NCBI GenBank assembly: GCA_963841425.1
Contig: CAWJCL010000003.1
Location: 62,001-126,000, forward strand
Source of the DNA: DATEOR01 sp963841425
GTDB taxonomy: Bacteria; Actinomycetota; Thermoleophilia; Gaiellales; Gaiellaceae
Length of the DNA: 64,000 nucleotides
Direction of reading: 5' to 3'
This document shows positions 34,967 to 43,264 of this stretch, in pieces. Under the pieces are notes generated by a model. The model was not told the origin of the DNA and did no database searches. It saw only the letters and a program-made list of their open reading frames with translations. Position numbers and translations under genes: made by a program. How positions within the stretch are numbered: the stretch's first letter is position 1; the number at the start of each line of letters is the position of its first letter.

Positions 34967-35488
34967 ATGCGTTGGGCCCTTCTCGTGCTTGTCCTCGTCG
35001 CGCTCGGCGGCTGTGGCTCGAGCTCGCCGCCCGAAGCCGAGCCCGCGCTCTCGAAGGATGCGCTCCCCGGCCTCGAGGCGACCACTGAGCCCGTGACCGG
35101 CGAGGATCTCGTCGCGGACTTCGGGACGAACGTCGCCGTCGACGGGTTCGTCTCGGGGACAGAGCGCGTCTTCCAGGGGGAGTCCCACGATCTCGACCGG
35201 GTCGTCTCGCGCACGCTCGAGTTCGAGAGCCCCGAGGCGGCCGGCGCCTACGTCGAGCTCCTGCGCACGCACGTCGCCGACCTCTACGGAGTGGGCACGA
35301 CCGCCGAGCCCCTGGAGGAAGCGGGTCGGACCGGCTACGTGATCGATCCGGCCGCCTGCGCCTGCCACCGCGCGGCCCCGACGATCACGGCCGCAGTCTC
35401 ACACGGCCCGCGCGTGACGTACCTGGAGTTGAACGGCGACGGAGCCACGCGTGAGACACTCGGCGCGCTCCTGCGCGTCGCTCCGTGA
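34967..35488 (+). CDS. small lipoprotein of unknown function
   Basis: A 173-residue protein with signal peptide ALLVLVLVALGGC ending in a lipobox; C16 should be lipidated. The mature part is acidic and contains YVIDPAACACHRAAPTI with two close cysteines. The ATG lies six bases after TAGGGT with no Shine-Dalgarno sequence, another candidate leaderless gene. Similar small lipoproteins are common in actinobacteria; no function is recognised. Confidence 0.75.
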   Translation: MRWALLVLVLVALGGCGSSSPPEAEPALSKDALPGLEATTEPVTGEDLVADFGTNVAVDGFVSGTERVFQGESHDLDRVVSRTLEFESPEAAGAYVELLRTHVADLYGVGTTAEPLEEAGRTGYVIDPAACACHRAAPTITAAVSHGPRVTYLELNGDGATRETLGALLRVAP

Positions 35489-35494
35489 GTCGCG

Positions 35495-35731
35495 CTAGTC
35501 CACCGAGGCCAGGCGGGCGCGGTGGCCCGGCGCGAGGACGTAGCCGCCGCTGTCGCGGATCTCCTCGTAGCGGGCGAGCTGGAGGACCAGCTGGTCGACG
35601 CAGAAATCATCCGCGCACTCGCACAGGAAGGACATGATCTCGTCGTCACGGCGGGCGAGAGAGGCAACGCGCTCGTTCACGTCGCGAAGAAGCTCTCTCG
35701 AGAGCGACCTGCGATCCGATTGGTACGTCAT
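35495..35731 (-). CDS. small Cys-rich protein of unknown function
   Basis: A 78-residue protein with an N-terminal helix (RELLRDVNERVASLARR) and a core IMSFLCECADDFC followed by LARYEEIRDSGG and APGH. The CxC-x4-C plus GH pattern could be a small metal site. I recall similar FLCEC proteins in related actinobacteria, but no function. It converges with the lipoprotein gene with six bases between the stops. Confidence 0.68.
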   Translation of the reverse strand: MTYQSDRRSLSRELLRDVNERVASLARRDDEIMSFLCECADDFCVDQLVLQLARYEEIRDSGGYVLAPGHRARLASVD

Positions 35732-35814
35732 CTCCTTCGTTACGCACGATACTCCTCCGCCGCTCCGAATTCAGGCTGGCCCGACAGGAAGCTGACGTGT
35801 CGACGGCCGGCGTT

Positions 35815-36270
35815 CTAGGCGGCCGCCTCGACTTCGGCGTGGGCACTGCGGACGATGAGAACCGGCCGCTTTGCCTGGTCGAGCACGCCGTGGGAGACGC
35901 TGCCGAGCAGCGCTGAGGCGACGGCCCTTCGGCCGCGGGAGCCGACAACGATCAGGTCGGCGTCCCTCGCATTCGCCACCGCGACGATCTCACCCACCGT
36001 GTCACCCGAGATGCGCTCGAGCGCATACGAGACCCCGGCGGCCTCTGCGGCCTCGGCGGCATCCTTGAGCGCCGTCTCCGACTCGTCGATCTCGACGTGA
36101 TGGGGCTTCGGAAACGCGGGCCCCCCACGCCCGGCGACGATGTAGTCGTCGGCCGGCAGGACATGGACGAACGTGGCGTTCGCAGACTGCTCAGCTGCGA
36201 GCTCGAGACCGACCGCGACAGCTTCTGCCGCGCCGGCCGAGCCGTCGGTTGCGATAACGATGTCTTTCAT
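35815..36270 (-). CDS. universal stress protein
   Basis: A single-domain UspA protein of 151 residues. It has the ATP-binding pattern G-2x-G-9x-G-S in VVGSRGRRAVASALLGSVSHG, and starts with DIVIATDGSAGAAEA. Such proteins bind ATP and tune stress survival. It is divergent from the GAF histidine kinase gene, whose promoter region it shares; an inverted repeat CGCACC-5-GGTGCG lies at 36302-36318 between them. First of four usp genes in the window. Confidence 0.92.
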   Translation of the reverse strand: MKDIVIATDGSAGAAEAVAVGLELAAEQSANATFVHVLPADDYIVAGRGGPAFPKPHHVEIDESETALKDAAEAAEAAGVSYALERISGDTVGEIVAVANARDADLIVVGSRGRRAVASALLGSVSHGVLDQAKRPVLIVRSAHAEVEAAA

Positions 36271-36341
36271 CGCTCCTCCTTTGCTTGGCTCCTCTCACCG
36301 TCGCACCAGCCGGGTGCGGAGCCATCCGAAGATGCACGCCT

Positions 36342-36370
36342 TTGCGTTGCGGGTTTCTCCGGATTAGCGT
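36342..36370 (+). promoter_or_regulatory. sigma70-like promoter of the histidine kinase gene, leaderless
   Basis: TTGCGT, 17 bases, then TAGCGT ends nine bases before the ATG at 36379. The spacing puts the transcription start at or next to the start codon, and there is no Shine-Dalgarno sequence. Confidence 0.5.
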
Positions 36371-36378
36371 TAGCGCCG

Positions 36379-38004
36379 ATGCCAGACCGGATGAGGGCTT
36401 TGCTCGAGGCCGGCGTTGCCCTGACGTCTGAGCTCTCTCTCGAGTCACTGCTGCAGCGGATCGTCGAGCTTGCCGCCGAGCTGACCGAGGCGCGCTACGC
36501 AGCGCTCGGGGTGATCGACGCGAGCGGAACCGAGCTCGAGCGCTTCGTCACGACCGGGATAGACCCCCAGACCCACGCGGCGATCGGCGACCTGCCTCGT
36601 GGGAAGGGCATCCTCGGCGTGCTCATTCGAGACGCCGAGGTTCTCCGCTTACACGATCTGAGCGACGATCCGCGTTCGGTCGGGTTTCCGCCCAATCATC
36701 CACCGATGCACACGTTCCTCGGCGTACCCCTCCATCTCCGCGGCGTCGCGTACGGAAATCTCTACCTCACGGAAAAGGCAAACGGGGCGGACTTCAGCAA
36801 GGAGGATGAGGAGCTCGTCACTCTCCTTGCCGCCCAGGCCGCTGTCGCGATCGAGAACGCACGTCTCTACGAATCGGCGACGCGCTGGTCGCAGCAGCTC
36901 GAGTCTCTCATGGAGGTCGGCGTGGCGCTTGCGCGCGAGCCGGAGCTGCCGAAGCTGCTCGAGCTGCTCACGCGACGGTTGCGTCAGCTCATCGGGGCAC
37001 GGCTCGTGCTGATCGCGATTCCGTCCGCCCCTGACACGCTTCGCATCGAGGCCGCGGATGGCGAGGATGCGGCGGAATTCATCGGCATGACGCTCGACCG
37101 GGCCGCGTCCAAGAGCGGACGGGTTCTGGACCGGCGCCGGAGTGAGCGGCTCGACTCTCTCATCGACGACCCCGAAGTCGACCCGGAATTCGCGCGCCGG
37201 ATGGGAATGCGCGCTGGGCTGTTCGCTCCTCTCGTCGTTGCGAACCGAGCGATCGGCGTGATCCAGGCATTCGACAAGCTCGCTGCCGACCGGCGGTTTT
37301 CGAACGACGACTTGCGCGTCACCGAGATGTTCGCGGCGCAAGCCGCGATCGCGGTGGACACGACGACGCGCGTTGCTCGTGACACCTTCCAGCGAGCCGT
37401 GGAGGGCCAGGAGCTCGAGCGCCGCCGCCTGGCTCGAGAGCTCCACGACGAGACCGGACAGGCGCTGACCTCGATCCTCCTCGGGCTCCGCTCCCTCGAA
37501 GAGACAGGCGGCGAAGGCGTGCGAGAAGCAGTGGGTAGTCTTCGCGAACTCGTGGTGCAGACTCTCCAAGACGTCAGGCGCCTCGCCGTTGAGCTGAGAC
37601 CGTCGGCGCTGGACGATTTCGGGCTCGCCGCAGCACTCGAGCGGCTGGCGAGCACGTTCGAGGAGCAAACGGGGACGGCAGTCGAGTTCGAATCGCGCCT
37701 TGCCGAAGAGAGGCTTCCGAGCGACGTCGAAACGGTGCTCTACCGGATCGTCCAGGAGGCGCTGACGAATATCGTGAAACACGCGCACGCCGACCACGTG
37801 AGCATCGTGCTGCAGCGAAGGGATTCGGCCGTTGCCGCGGTGATCGAGGACGACGGTCGAGGATTTGCAGCCGGTGAGCAGGGCGAAGGGGGGCTTGGAC
37901 TGATCGGGATGAGAGAGCGAATCGAGCTCGTCAATGGGCGCTTCGAGATCGAGTCGAGCGAAGGCGCGGGGACGAGCCTGATCGTCGAGGTGCCGGTCGC
38001 GTGA
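36379..38004 (+). CDS. two-GAF sensor histidine kinase, DevS/DosT-like
   Basis: A soluble sensor kinase of 541 residues. GAF1 (about residues 17-168) contains FPPNHPPMHTFLGVPL followed by YGNLYLTEK, a pattern I associate with the haem-binding GAF of mycobacterial DevS/DosT. GAF2 spans about 190-330. The HisKA_3 phospho-acceptor is H356 in RRLARELHDETGQAL, and the ATPase domain shows VQEALTNIVKHA, DDGRGF and GLGLIGMRER. It overlaps the response regulator gene (GTGA), forming a two-component system. Whether GAF1 binds haem is inference. Confidence 0.9.
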   Translation: MPDRMRALLEAGVALTSELSLESLLQRIVELAAELTEARYAALGVIDASGTELERFVTTGIDPQTHAAIGDLPRGKGILGVLIRDAEVLRLHDLSDDPRSVGFPPNHPPMHTFLGVPLHLRGVAYGNLYLTEKANGADFSKEDEELVTLLAAQAAVAIENARLYESATRWSQQLESLMEVGVALAREPELPKLLELLTRRLRQLIGARLVLIAIPSAPDTLRIEAADGEDAAEFIGMTLDRAASKSGRVLDRRRSERLDSLIDDPEVDPEFARRMGMRAGLFAPLVVANRAIGVIQAFDKLAADRRFSNDDLRVTEMFAAQAAIAVDTTTRVARDTFQRAVEGQELERRRLARELHDETGQALTSILLGLRSLEETGGEGVREAVGSLRELVVQTLQDVRRLAVELRPSALDDFGLAAALERLASTFEEQTGTAVEFESRLAEERLPSDVETVLYRIVQEALTNIVKHAHADHVSIVLQRRDSAVAAVIEDDGRGFAAGEQGEGGLGLIGMRERIELVNGRFEIESSEGAGTSLIVEVPVA

Positions 38005-38639
38005 TCCGAGTCCTCGTCGTCGATGACCACGCCGTCGTCCGCGCCGGTCTTTGTCTTCTTCTCGACGCTGAGGACGACATCGAGACGGTTGGACAGGCGG
38101 GCGACGCTCGCGAAGCCGTGTTCGAGGTCCGCTCGAGCAAGCCCGATGTGATCCTCATGGACGTGGGACTCGGCAGCGGCAAGAGCGGCATCGAGGCCCT
38201 GCCGGACGTCCTCCACGATGCGCCCGCTGCCAAGGTCCTCATGCTGTCGATGCAGGACGACCCGAGGTACGTCAGGGAGGCGTTCGCGGCCGGCGCGAGC
38301 GGCTACGTGCTGAAGGAAGCGGCTGACAGCGAGCTGGTAACGGCGGTTCGCCAGGTCGCCGGCGGAACTCGTTACGTGGACCCCGCGCTGGGCGCAAGGA
38401 TCGCCGCCTCAGACGCCGAGGCCGAGCGGGCGAGAGACAAGGATCCTCTGTCGGACCGTGAACGTGAGGTCTTGCGGCTGCTGGCACTTGGCCACACGAA
38501 TCAGGAGATTTCGAAGAGCCTCTTCATCTCGGTTCGCACGGCCGAGACACACCGCGCGCACATCATGCAGAAGCTGCGCGCCAGCACGCGCGCGGAGCTC
38601 GTGCGCTATGCGATCGCGCACGGCTTGCTAGACGAGTAG
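38001..38639 (+). CDS. NarL/FixJ-type response regulator
   Basis: Partner of the upstream kinase, 212 residues. The receiver domain has the acidic pair VDDH, the phospho-acceptor D54 in VILMDVGLG and the lysine in GYVLKEA. The LuxR-type HTH is LSDREREVLRLLALGHTNQEI followed by the recognition helix region SVRTAETHRAHIMQKL. That recognition helix is ordinary NarL-like rather than identical to DevR, so the target site may differ from the mycobacterial one. The GTG start overlaps the kinase stop. Confidence 0.93.
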   Translation: MIRVLVVDDHAVVRAGLCLLLDAEDDIETVGQAGDAREAVFEVRSSKPDVILMDVGLGSGKSGIEALPDVLHDAPAAKVLMLSMQDDPRYVREAFAAGASGYVLKEAADSELVTAVRQVAGGTRYVDPALGARIAASDAEAERARDKDPLSDREREVLRLLALGHTNQEISKSLFISVRTAETHRAHIMQKLRASTRAELVRYAIAHGLLDE

Positions 38640-39791
38640 GCGACCGGCCCCGTAACGCGATCCGTATGCCGATCTCGCATGCTCGGCCAGGTAAGGGCTG
38701 AGGTGGCGGGCGGCGATCTTTCCTGCCGGCCACCAGAGTGGCTCGTCGTCGACGACGGCCGTTGCGCCCTTGCCGCCCTTGATCTCGGCGCGAAAGTACG
38801 CGGGTGCTCCGCCGGTCAAGAGCAGGCCGCGAAGCACGGGCTCGAAGGGCACCGGGATGATGTCGGCCCCGGCCTCGGCCGCGATGGCGCTCGCGACTGC
38901 GTCGGCCTGCTGAGCTGCGAGCCCGCCCTGTTTGATGGGGAAGTTCGCGACATCCCCGACTGCGTAGACGTCGTCGAGACCGGCGACACGCCCCAGCGTG
39001 TCGGTGGCGACAAAGCCGTCATCGTCGTGGGGGATGCCTTCGATGGTCCGTCCGCTGACTCTGGGGAGAGCGACGACCCGGTCGGCCTCGATCGGATCGC
39101 CCCCGACGACCTCCAGGCGGGAATCCGCAAAGGACGTCGGATGCACCCCGGTGCGAAGGACGATGCCTCGATCCTCGAGGAGTGTTTGCATCGCTGCGCT
39201 CGCCTTGCCGTCGAAGATCCCGAGCGGCACCTCCTCAGGCGTCACCACGGTGAGCTCGGGCGAAGTGCCTTCGGCCGCGCAGCGGTCGGCCGTGAGCAGC
39301 GCGAGCTCGTAGAGGGGAAGCGTCCAGCTCACCCCCGTCGGCACGGCGAAGACGACGCGCCGTAGGAGTCCGCTGCCCAGATCCTCGAGCAGCAGGTCGA
39401 TCGCTCGCACGTCTGCCGGGCCCCCGAAGGTGGTCGCGCCCGGGAAGCCCTCGTGGGCCCGGGCTCCCGGGGCGACGACGAGGGCGTCGTAGTCGAGCGT
39501 GCGGCCGCGACTCGTGTAGACCTGGTGGGCGTCCGGAGAGGCGAGCACGACCGCCCCCCGCTCGTACATCGCTCCACAGCCCGCCGCCAGGTCGGGGAGG
39601 GAAAAGCGCGCGATCGTTCCGAGGCCGAACGGCTCCGCAACGGCGAGCGGGCGATAGGTGAAGATGTCGTCGGGGGCGACCAGCATCACGTCGACGCGCT
39701 CCTCCGCCAGAGCTCGCAGAGCCACCATCGCCTCGAGGGCCGCGACCCCTCCTCCGGCGACAATGACGTTGCATTTGTCGTGTCCGGCCAT
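38628..39791 (-). CDS. FAD-dependent pyridine nucleotide-disulphide oxidoreductase family protein (NDH-2/SQR-like)
   Basis: A flavoprotein of 387 residues. The FAD motif VIVAGGGVAALEAM is at the N-terminus and the second FAD site is DVYAVGDVANFPIKQGGLA. The architecture is that of type II NADH dehydrogenases and sulfide:quinone reductases, but the redox cysteines of true SQR are not seen. ATG at 39791 is preferred over the frame start at 39827 because it puts the FAD motif eight residues in. A C-terminal amphipathic part may bind membrane. The substrate is uncertain. Confidence 0.8.
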   Translation of the reverse strand: MAGHDKCNVIVAGGGVAALEAMVALRALAEERVDVMLVAPDDIFTYRPLAVAEPFGLGTIARFSLPDLAAGCGAMYERGAVVLASPDAHQVYTSRGRTLDYDALVVAPGARAHEGFPGATTFGGPADVRAIDLLLEDLGSGLLRRVVFAVPTGVSWTLPLYELALLTADRCAAEGTSPELTVVTPEEVPLGIFDGKASAAMQTLLEDRGIVLRTGVHPTSFADSRLEVVGGDPIEADRVVALPRVSGRTIEGIPHDDDGFVATDTLGRVAGLDDVYAVGDVANFPIKQGGLAAQQADAVASAIAAEAGADIIPVPFEPVLRGLLLTGGAPAYFRAEIKGGKGATAVVDDEPLWWPAGKIAARHLSPYLAEHARSAYGSRYGAGRLLV

Positions 39792-39868
39792 GACCCGCAC
39801 TGTGTCTGCTCGAAGGGGTGCCGGCATCGGAGCAGTTGCGGATTTTCACTTCGGTTTAACCGCAACGA

Positions 39869-39894
39869 AACGGGCCGCCCGAAGGCGGCCCGTT
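39869..39894 (-). terminator. strong UUCG-loop intrinsic terminator
   Basis: A perfect 11-pair stem, AACGGGCCGCC against GGCGGCCCGTT, reads on the minus strand with a TTCG loop and is followed by TTTCGTT. It sits 22 bases after the stop of the 39916 gene and fits a terminator for that strand. Confidence 0.75.
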
Positions 39895-39915
39895 CAGGTG
39901 AGGACTGCCCAGCTT

Positions 39916-40569
39916 CTAGACGTTCGGCACTGCCTCAGCGTGAGTCTCCTTGCCGCGCTTGTGGAGGAAGCCAAAGGCGGTCTCCGGATTCCGCAGCGCT
40001 CCGCCGACGGCGAGGATCCCGAATCCGACTCCTGCCAGCAGCAGGGCCACTCCGACGATGATCGAGAAGAGGGAGAGCTGCTCGGCCATGTAGCTTACGT
40101 TGAGCGCCGTGGCCAAGGCCGTCTCGGTCACCCAGACGTTGCGGGCGCCGTTTGCGACCGGCTGTCCGTTCTCGTCCTTCGCGGCGGCTGCTTCGTCGTT
40201 CGTGCCCGCCGCGTCCTCCGGATTTGCCGCCGACACGAACCGGCCCATTTGCGCGTAGGTCAGCCCTCCGGTCGACTCGAGCGCGTGGATCCGCATGTAG
40301 CTGGCGAACGTCCGCGCCTCGGCACCGGTCGTGATCGGCTCGTCGGCCACCGACTTCGTCGGCAGCGCGATGTTCGCCGGGAGACCGGCATCCTTCGCCC
40401 CGGCGGCGATGGCTGCCGGAGTCATGTCGGGCGATCCGACAATCTGCTCCTGCTTGAGGCTGTCGCTCACCGTCGAGCGCGCATTGAAGCCCATGATGAT
40501 CGTGGTGATGCCGAACGCGATCAAGACCACGGCGGCCACCACACCTCCGATTTCAAATGCCTTGCGCAT
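39916..40569 (-). CDS. two-helix membrane protein of unknown function
   Basis: A 217-residue protein with one helix near residues 8-28 (GGVVAAVVLIAFGITTIIMGF), an extracytoplasmic region of about 130 residues rich in Ala, Asp and Glu, and a second helix near 173-195 followed by a short basic tail. Related proteins occur in actinobacteria under uninformative names. ATG at 40569 has GGGAGTGAC upstream and replaces the longer frame start. It has its own strong terminator. Confidence 0.78.
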   Translation of the reverse strand: MRKAFEIGGVVAAVVLIAFGITTIIMGFNARSTVSDSLKQEQIVGSPDMTPAAIAAGAKDAGLPANIALPTKSVADEPITTGAEARTFASYMRIHALESTGGLTYAQMGRFVSAANPEDAAGTNDEAAAAKDENGQPVANGARNVWVTETALATALNVSYMAEQLSLFSIIVGVALLLAGVGFGILAVGGALRNPETAFGFLHKRGKETHAEAVPNV

Positions 40570-40774
40570 GTCACTCCCTTCACTCGCGGCCGATCTGAAA
40601 AGTTCGTTCGACCTTTCGCCCCGCAGTGTGCGGGGACCTCGTCGACCGGCCATCAGGGCGCGCTCTGAAGAGCGTTGCGGTCATGCACCCGTCGCCGATA
40701 CGTACATTCCCGTAGCGATCTGGGGGGCTTCATCCGAGGCGTGGACGTGGGATCCAGAGCACGCTACGAGGGAG

Positions 40775-41098
40775 ATGACCCGTTACGCAGTCACCTGGCG
40801 CGACCGAGCCGGCCTCATCCGTTCGGGGCGCCTCGAGCCCGGATCGCGCGGACTGCGGCTGGAGAGCGGCAGCCGTCGCAGCGGTCGTGTCACGGTGCTG
40901 CGCGTCCTGTATCGGGATGTGCTGAAGGCCGATATGGCCGCTTCAGCGGCGCGCGTCGGGGGGCGGCCCACGGTCGCCCTGACGCTGAAGAACGGGGTCC
41001 TGGCAATTGCTCCTACCGGAGCGGGCCTTGCGCGCGAGGTGCTCGGACTCTTGCAGTCCGGCTGCCTCGCGGACAGCGAACGGGCCGGCGTGGAATGA
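40775..41098 (+). CDS. hypothetical protein with short beta-rich pattern
   Basis: A 107-residue protein starting MTRYAVTWRDRAGLIRSG after a GAGGGAG Shine-Dalgarno run. The alternating short strands (RLEPGSRGLRLES, VTVLRVLYRDV, PTVALTLKNGVLAIAP) could form a PH-like or barrel fold. No signal or helix membrane segment is seen and the family is not recognised. It lies between divergent membrane protein genes. Confidence 0.6.
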   Translation: MTRYAVTWRDRAGLIRSGRLEPGSRGLRLESGSRRSGRVTVLRVLYRDVLKADMAASAARVGGRPTVALTLKNGVLAIAPTGAGLAREVLGLLQSGCLADSERAGVE

Positions 41099-41135
41099 AT
41101 ACCGCGCCGGCCCGTCGTGCGTGCAGCGCAGAGGC

Positions 41136-41435
41136 CTAGACGAGCTCCTTCATGCGCTCCGCATACGCTTCCACCTCATCCTGGCGCGCTCTGATCGAGC
41201 GGCCCTCATGGCGGATGACGTCGAAGTAGTGGAACGTCAGGCCGATACCCCAGCCGACGAGCGGAAAGATCGCCCAGGGGAAGTCGGCATTTGTGAAGGC
41301 CCACAGGAGGGCGTTCAGCACGATCAACCCCGTATTGACGATTGCGTACACCCACGCGTGAACCCTGAAGCCACGGCGCTGGTCGGCAAGTGTGAGGTCG
41401 AACTCGGCCTTCTTGTATTGCTCGGCAGTCAGCAT
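41136..41435 (-). CDS. 2TM-domain small membrane protein
   Basis: A 99-residue protein of the 2TM-domain type: a cytoplasmic N-terminus with EQYKKAEFDLTLADQRRGF, helices at about 27-46 and 52-70 (GLIVLNALLWAF, FPLVGWGIGLTFHYFDV), and a charged tail EVEAYAERMKELV. Such domains often accompany sensor kinases or adaptors; here it stands alone. It lies 20 bases after the 41456 gene and is probably last in that transcript. Confidence 0.8.
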   Translation of the reverse strand: MLTAEQYKKAEFDLTLADQRRGFRVHAWVYAIVNTGLIVLNALLWAFTNADFPWAIFPLVGWGIGLTFHYFDVIRHEGRSIRARQDEVEAYAERMKELV

Positions 41436-41455
41436 CGCTCTACACCTCCTCTCCT

Positions 41456-42169
41456 TCATTCGTGAGGCGGCAAAAAGAGATCCGTCTCGTAGCTGTGCAA
41501 AACAGCTGTCACGTGCATCCCTGCGTGGGCGATGGGGGCCCCGATCGGGTTCAGGGTCAGGAGCGTCGGAGCGCTCCAGACGACATCCCCTGCGATCGGT
41601 TGCCGTACGTTCTCGGAACGGAATTCGCTGTAGCCCGCGTGGTAGGTCGCCGTCATCACCATCGAAGCAGCGAGCGCGGCGAGTCCCACCGCGATCGTGC
41701 CGAGGAGCCGCTTCCTGAGCCGCGTGCCTTCGAACATCGCGAAGACGGCGAGGATCGGAAATGCGGACAGAAATAAACCGTCGGCCAGGCCGTAGGCAAC
41801 ACCCCGCCAGAGCACTGCAGCTATCAGCTCGATGCCGTCCGGACGCGGAGTCGCATCCTTGCCGAGCACGATCGCCCCGAGAACTGCCGAAGCGGCGAGC
41901 GCGAGGCCGATGGATAGCAACCAACGCCGGCGCACCATCGTTGCCAGAGACTGCCCCGTCCCCTTTGCCCAGAGCGCGAAGAAGATCGCGACGAAGGCGA
42001 TGTAGATGCCGTAGTAGAGGTCACGCCGTAGCCCGAGCGTGTCCGCGAACAGGAACGGGATCGCGAATCCGGCTACGAGGCCCGCGGCCAGCCAGGCGAG
42101 CTGCAGACGGGCCGTTGCGTCCACGTGAAAGCGAGCAGGCGCGCCACGCTCCAAGGGGTGAGTCGTCAC
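41456..42169 (-). CDS. polytopic membrane protein of unknown function
   Basis: About 237 residues with six or seven predicted helices and a long loop near the C-terminus (EFRSENVRQPIAGDVVW). The frame opens with GTG at 42178, but that GTG is part of a perfect AAAGGAGGTGATC ribosome-binding site, so the next GTG at 42169 is taken as the start. The helix containing GVAYGLADGLFLSAFPI recalls CPBP-type membrane proteins weakly. Function is unknown. Confidence 0.72.
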   Translation of the reverse strand: MTTHPLERGAPARFHVDATARLQLAWLAAGLVAGFAIPFLFADTLGLRRDLYYGIYIAFVAIFFALWAKGTGQSLATMVRRRWLLSIGLALAASAVLGAIVLGKDATPRPDGIELIAAVLWRGVAYGLADGLFLSAFPILAVFAMFEGTRLRKRLLGTIAVGLAALAASMVMTATYHAGYSEFRSENVRQPIAGDVVWSAPTLLTLNPIGAPIAHAGMHVTAVLHSYETDLFLPPHE

Positions 42170-42173
42170 GAGG

Positions 42174-42185
42174 ATCACCTCCTTT
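42174..42185 (-). promoter_or_regulatory. near-perfect Shine-Dalgarno site that sets the start of the 41456 gene
   Basis: GAAAGGAGGTGA on the minus strand is a near-complete match to the anti-Shine-Dalgarno sequence and sits four bases before GTG 42169. Its own GTG is the spurious longer start. Confidence 0.75.
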
Positions 42186-42284
42186 CCGAGACCATGCTCG
42201 TCGTTGCGGAGAGCGAGCGCATCGGCGGGATCTCGTATCTCCGCTCAGTGTTTTCTGGCAGCAGGTCCTTCCGCCGGCCGGGGG

Positions 42285-42602
42285 CTACTCGCCCCAGCCC
42301 TCGCTCCAGCCGCCCTCGCGCTCCCAGTGGTACGCCTCTCGGGCGACCCGAGGTATCCCGTCGAGAAGGCCCTCCCACGCGCGGAAGGCAGCGACGCTGC
42401 TCGGCTTCTTGATGATCGACTGCATGAGTTGATCAAGGCGGCCACCCTCGAAGACGAACAGGGCGTGGTCGCCGGTCAAATAGACCGAGTGGCGCTCGAA
42501 GCCGAGCCCAGATGGATCGAAAGGCGGCCCGCTCTCGACGAGCTCCTCCGCCTTCGCCTCCGCTCCGGGCTTCAAGGTTGCAATGACGGCTAGACGGTTC
42601 AT
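42285..42602 (-). CDS. small dimeric alpha/beta-barrel-like protein
   Basis: A 105-residue protein starting MNRLAVIATLKPGAEAKAEEL after a GGAGGAG ribosome-binding site. The order strand, helix, FERHSVYLTGDHALFVFEGG and a C-terminal AYHWEREGGW fits a ferredoxin-like alpha/beta barrel as in Dabb, EthD or ABM proteins. No catalytic residues can be assigned. It lies 89 bases after the VIT1-like gene, in the same direction. Confidence 0.7.
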   Translation of the reverse strand: MNRLAVIATLKPGAEAKAEELVESGPPFDPSGLGFERHSVYLTGDHALFVFEGGRLDQLMQSIIKKPSSVAAFRAWEGLLDGIPRVAREAYHWEREGGWSEGWGE

Positions 42603-42691
42603 GTCTCCTCCAAGACTCGAGACCTGGTTCGATCTTCCCGGCCGGAAGGATCGCGCCAATCGGCAAACGCGCCGATCATGGCTGCGGCGAA

Positions 42692-43264
42692 TTACTGAAT
42701 GTGCTTCGAGCCGAGATCGGTGTCCGTGAAGAGCGACGCAAACGCGCCGATCAGGTAGGCGGCGACTGCGGCGAGCGCACCGACGAGCAGCATCTCGAGC
42801 CCACTCCGCAGCGGGCTGAGCCCGGTAAAGAACGAGCGCGCGGCTCCGACCGCAAAAAGCGTCGCTGCCGTCAGGGCAATGGCTGCGACGAACCGGCTGT
42901 CCGAGGGTAGCGGGACGAGGTATGCGACCAGCGGCACGAGACCGGCGGCGACGAACGCGGCGATCGTCGCCGAGGCATGGCGGAACGCGTCCTCCCTGCT
43001 CGCCCGCTCCTCGACCTCTGCGGTCGATCGTCGGGCCAAGTAGTTGCTCGCCCCCATGGAGATCCCGTCCGCGAAGAGATTTGCGAAGCCCAGAATGAGG
43101 ATGATCGTGCGCGACAGGTCGGCGCCGACGACACCCGAGACGACGGCAAAGGTCGTGATGATGCCGTCGTTCGCGCCATAAACGAGATCGGGAAGGTAGT
43201 GCCCGATCCGGGCCTTGCGCAGCGCGGACGCGTCCGGATAGTCGCTTCCCCGAACGGTTCTCAA
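42692..43264 (-). CDS. VIT1/CCC1 family membrane protein (iron/manganese transport)
   Basis: A 190-residue member of the VIT1/CCC1 family, which moves Fe(II) or Mn(II). Helix 1 contains YGANDGIITTFAVVSGV and helix 2 GFANLFADGISMGASNYLA, both conserved in the family; a charged loop with EERASREDAFRH follows, as in the metal-binding loop, but shorter than in plant VIT1. The start is TTG overlapping the P-ATPase stop (TTGA). Metal transport fits its P-ATPase neighbour and the decayed Nramp gene upstream. Confidence 0.85.
   Translation of the reverse strand: MRTVRGSDYPDASALRKARIGHYLPDLVYGANDGIITTFAVVSGVVGADLSRTIILILGFANLFADGISMGASNYLARRSTAEVEERASREDAFRHASATIAAFVAAGLVPLVAYLVPLPSDSRFVAAIALTAATLFAVGAARSFFTGLSPLRSGLEMLLVGALAAVAAYLIGAFASLFTDTDLGSKHIQ

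Noticed and set aside
36097..36378. A 94-residue N-terminal extension of the sensor kinase
   Set aside because: It lies opposite the usp gene, and a promoter with correct spacing sits just before ATG 36379.
38628..39791. Calling the flavoprotein a sulfide:quinone reductase
   Set aside because: The conserved redox cysteines are not seen, so only an NDH-2/SQR-like label is used.
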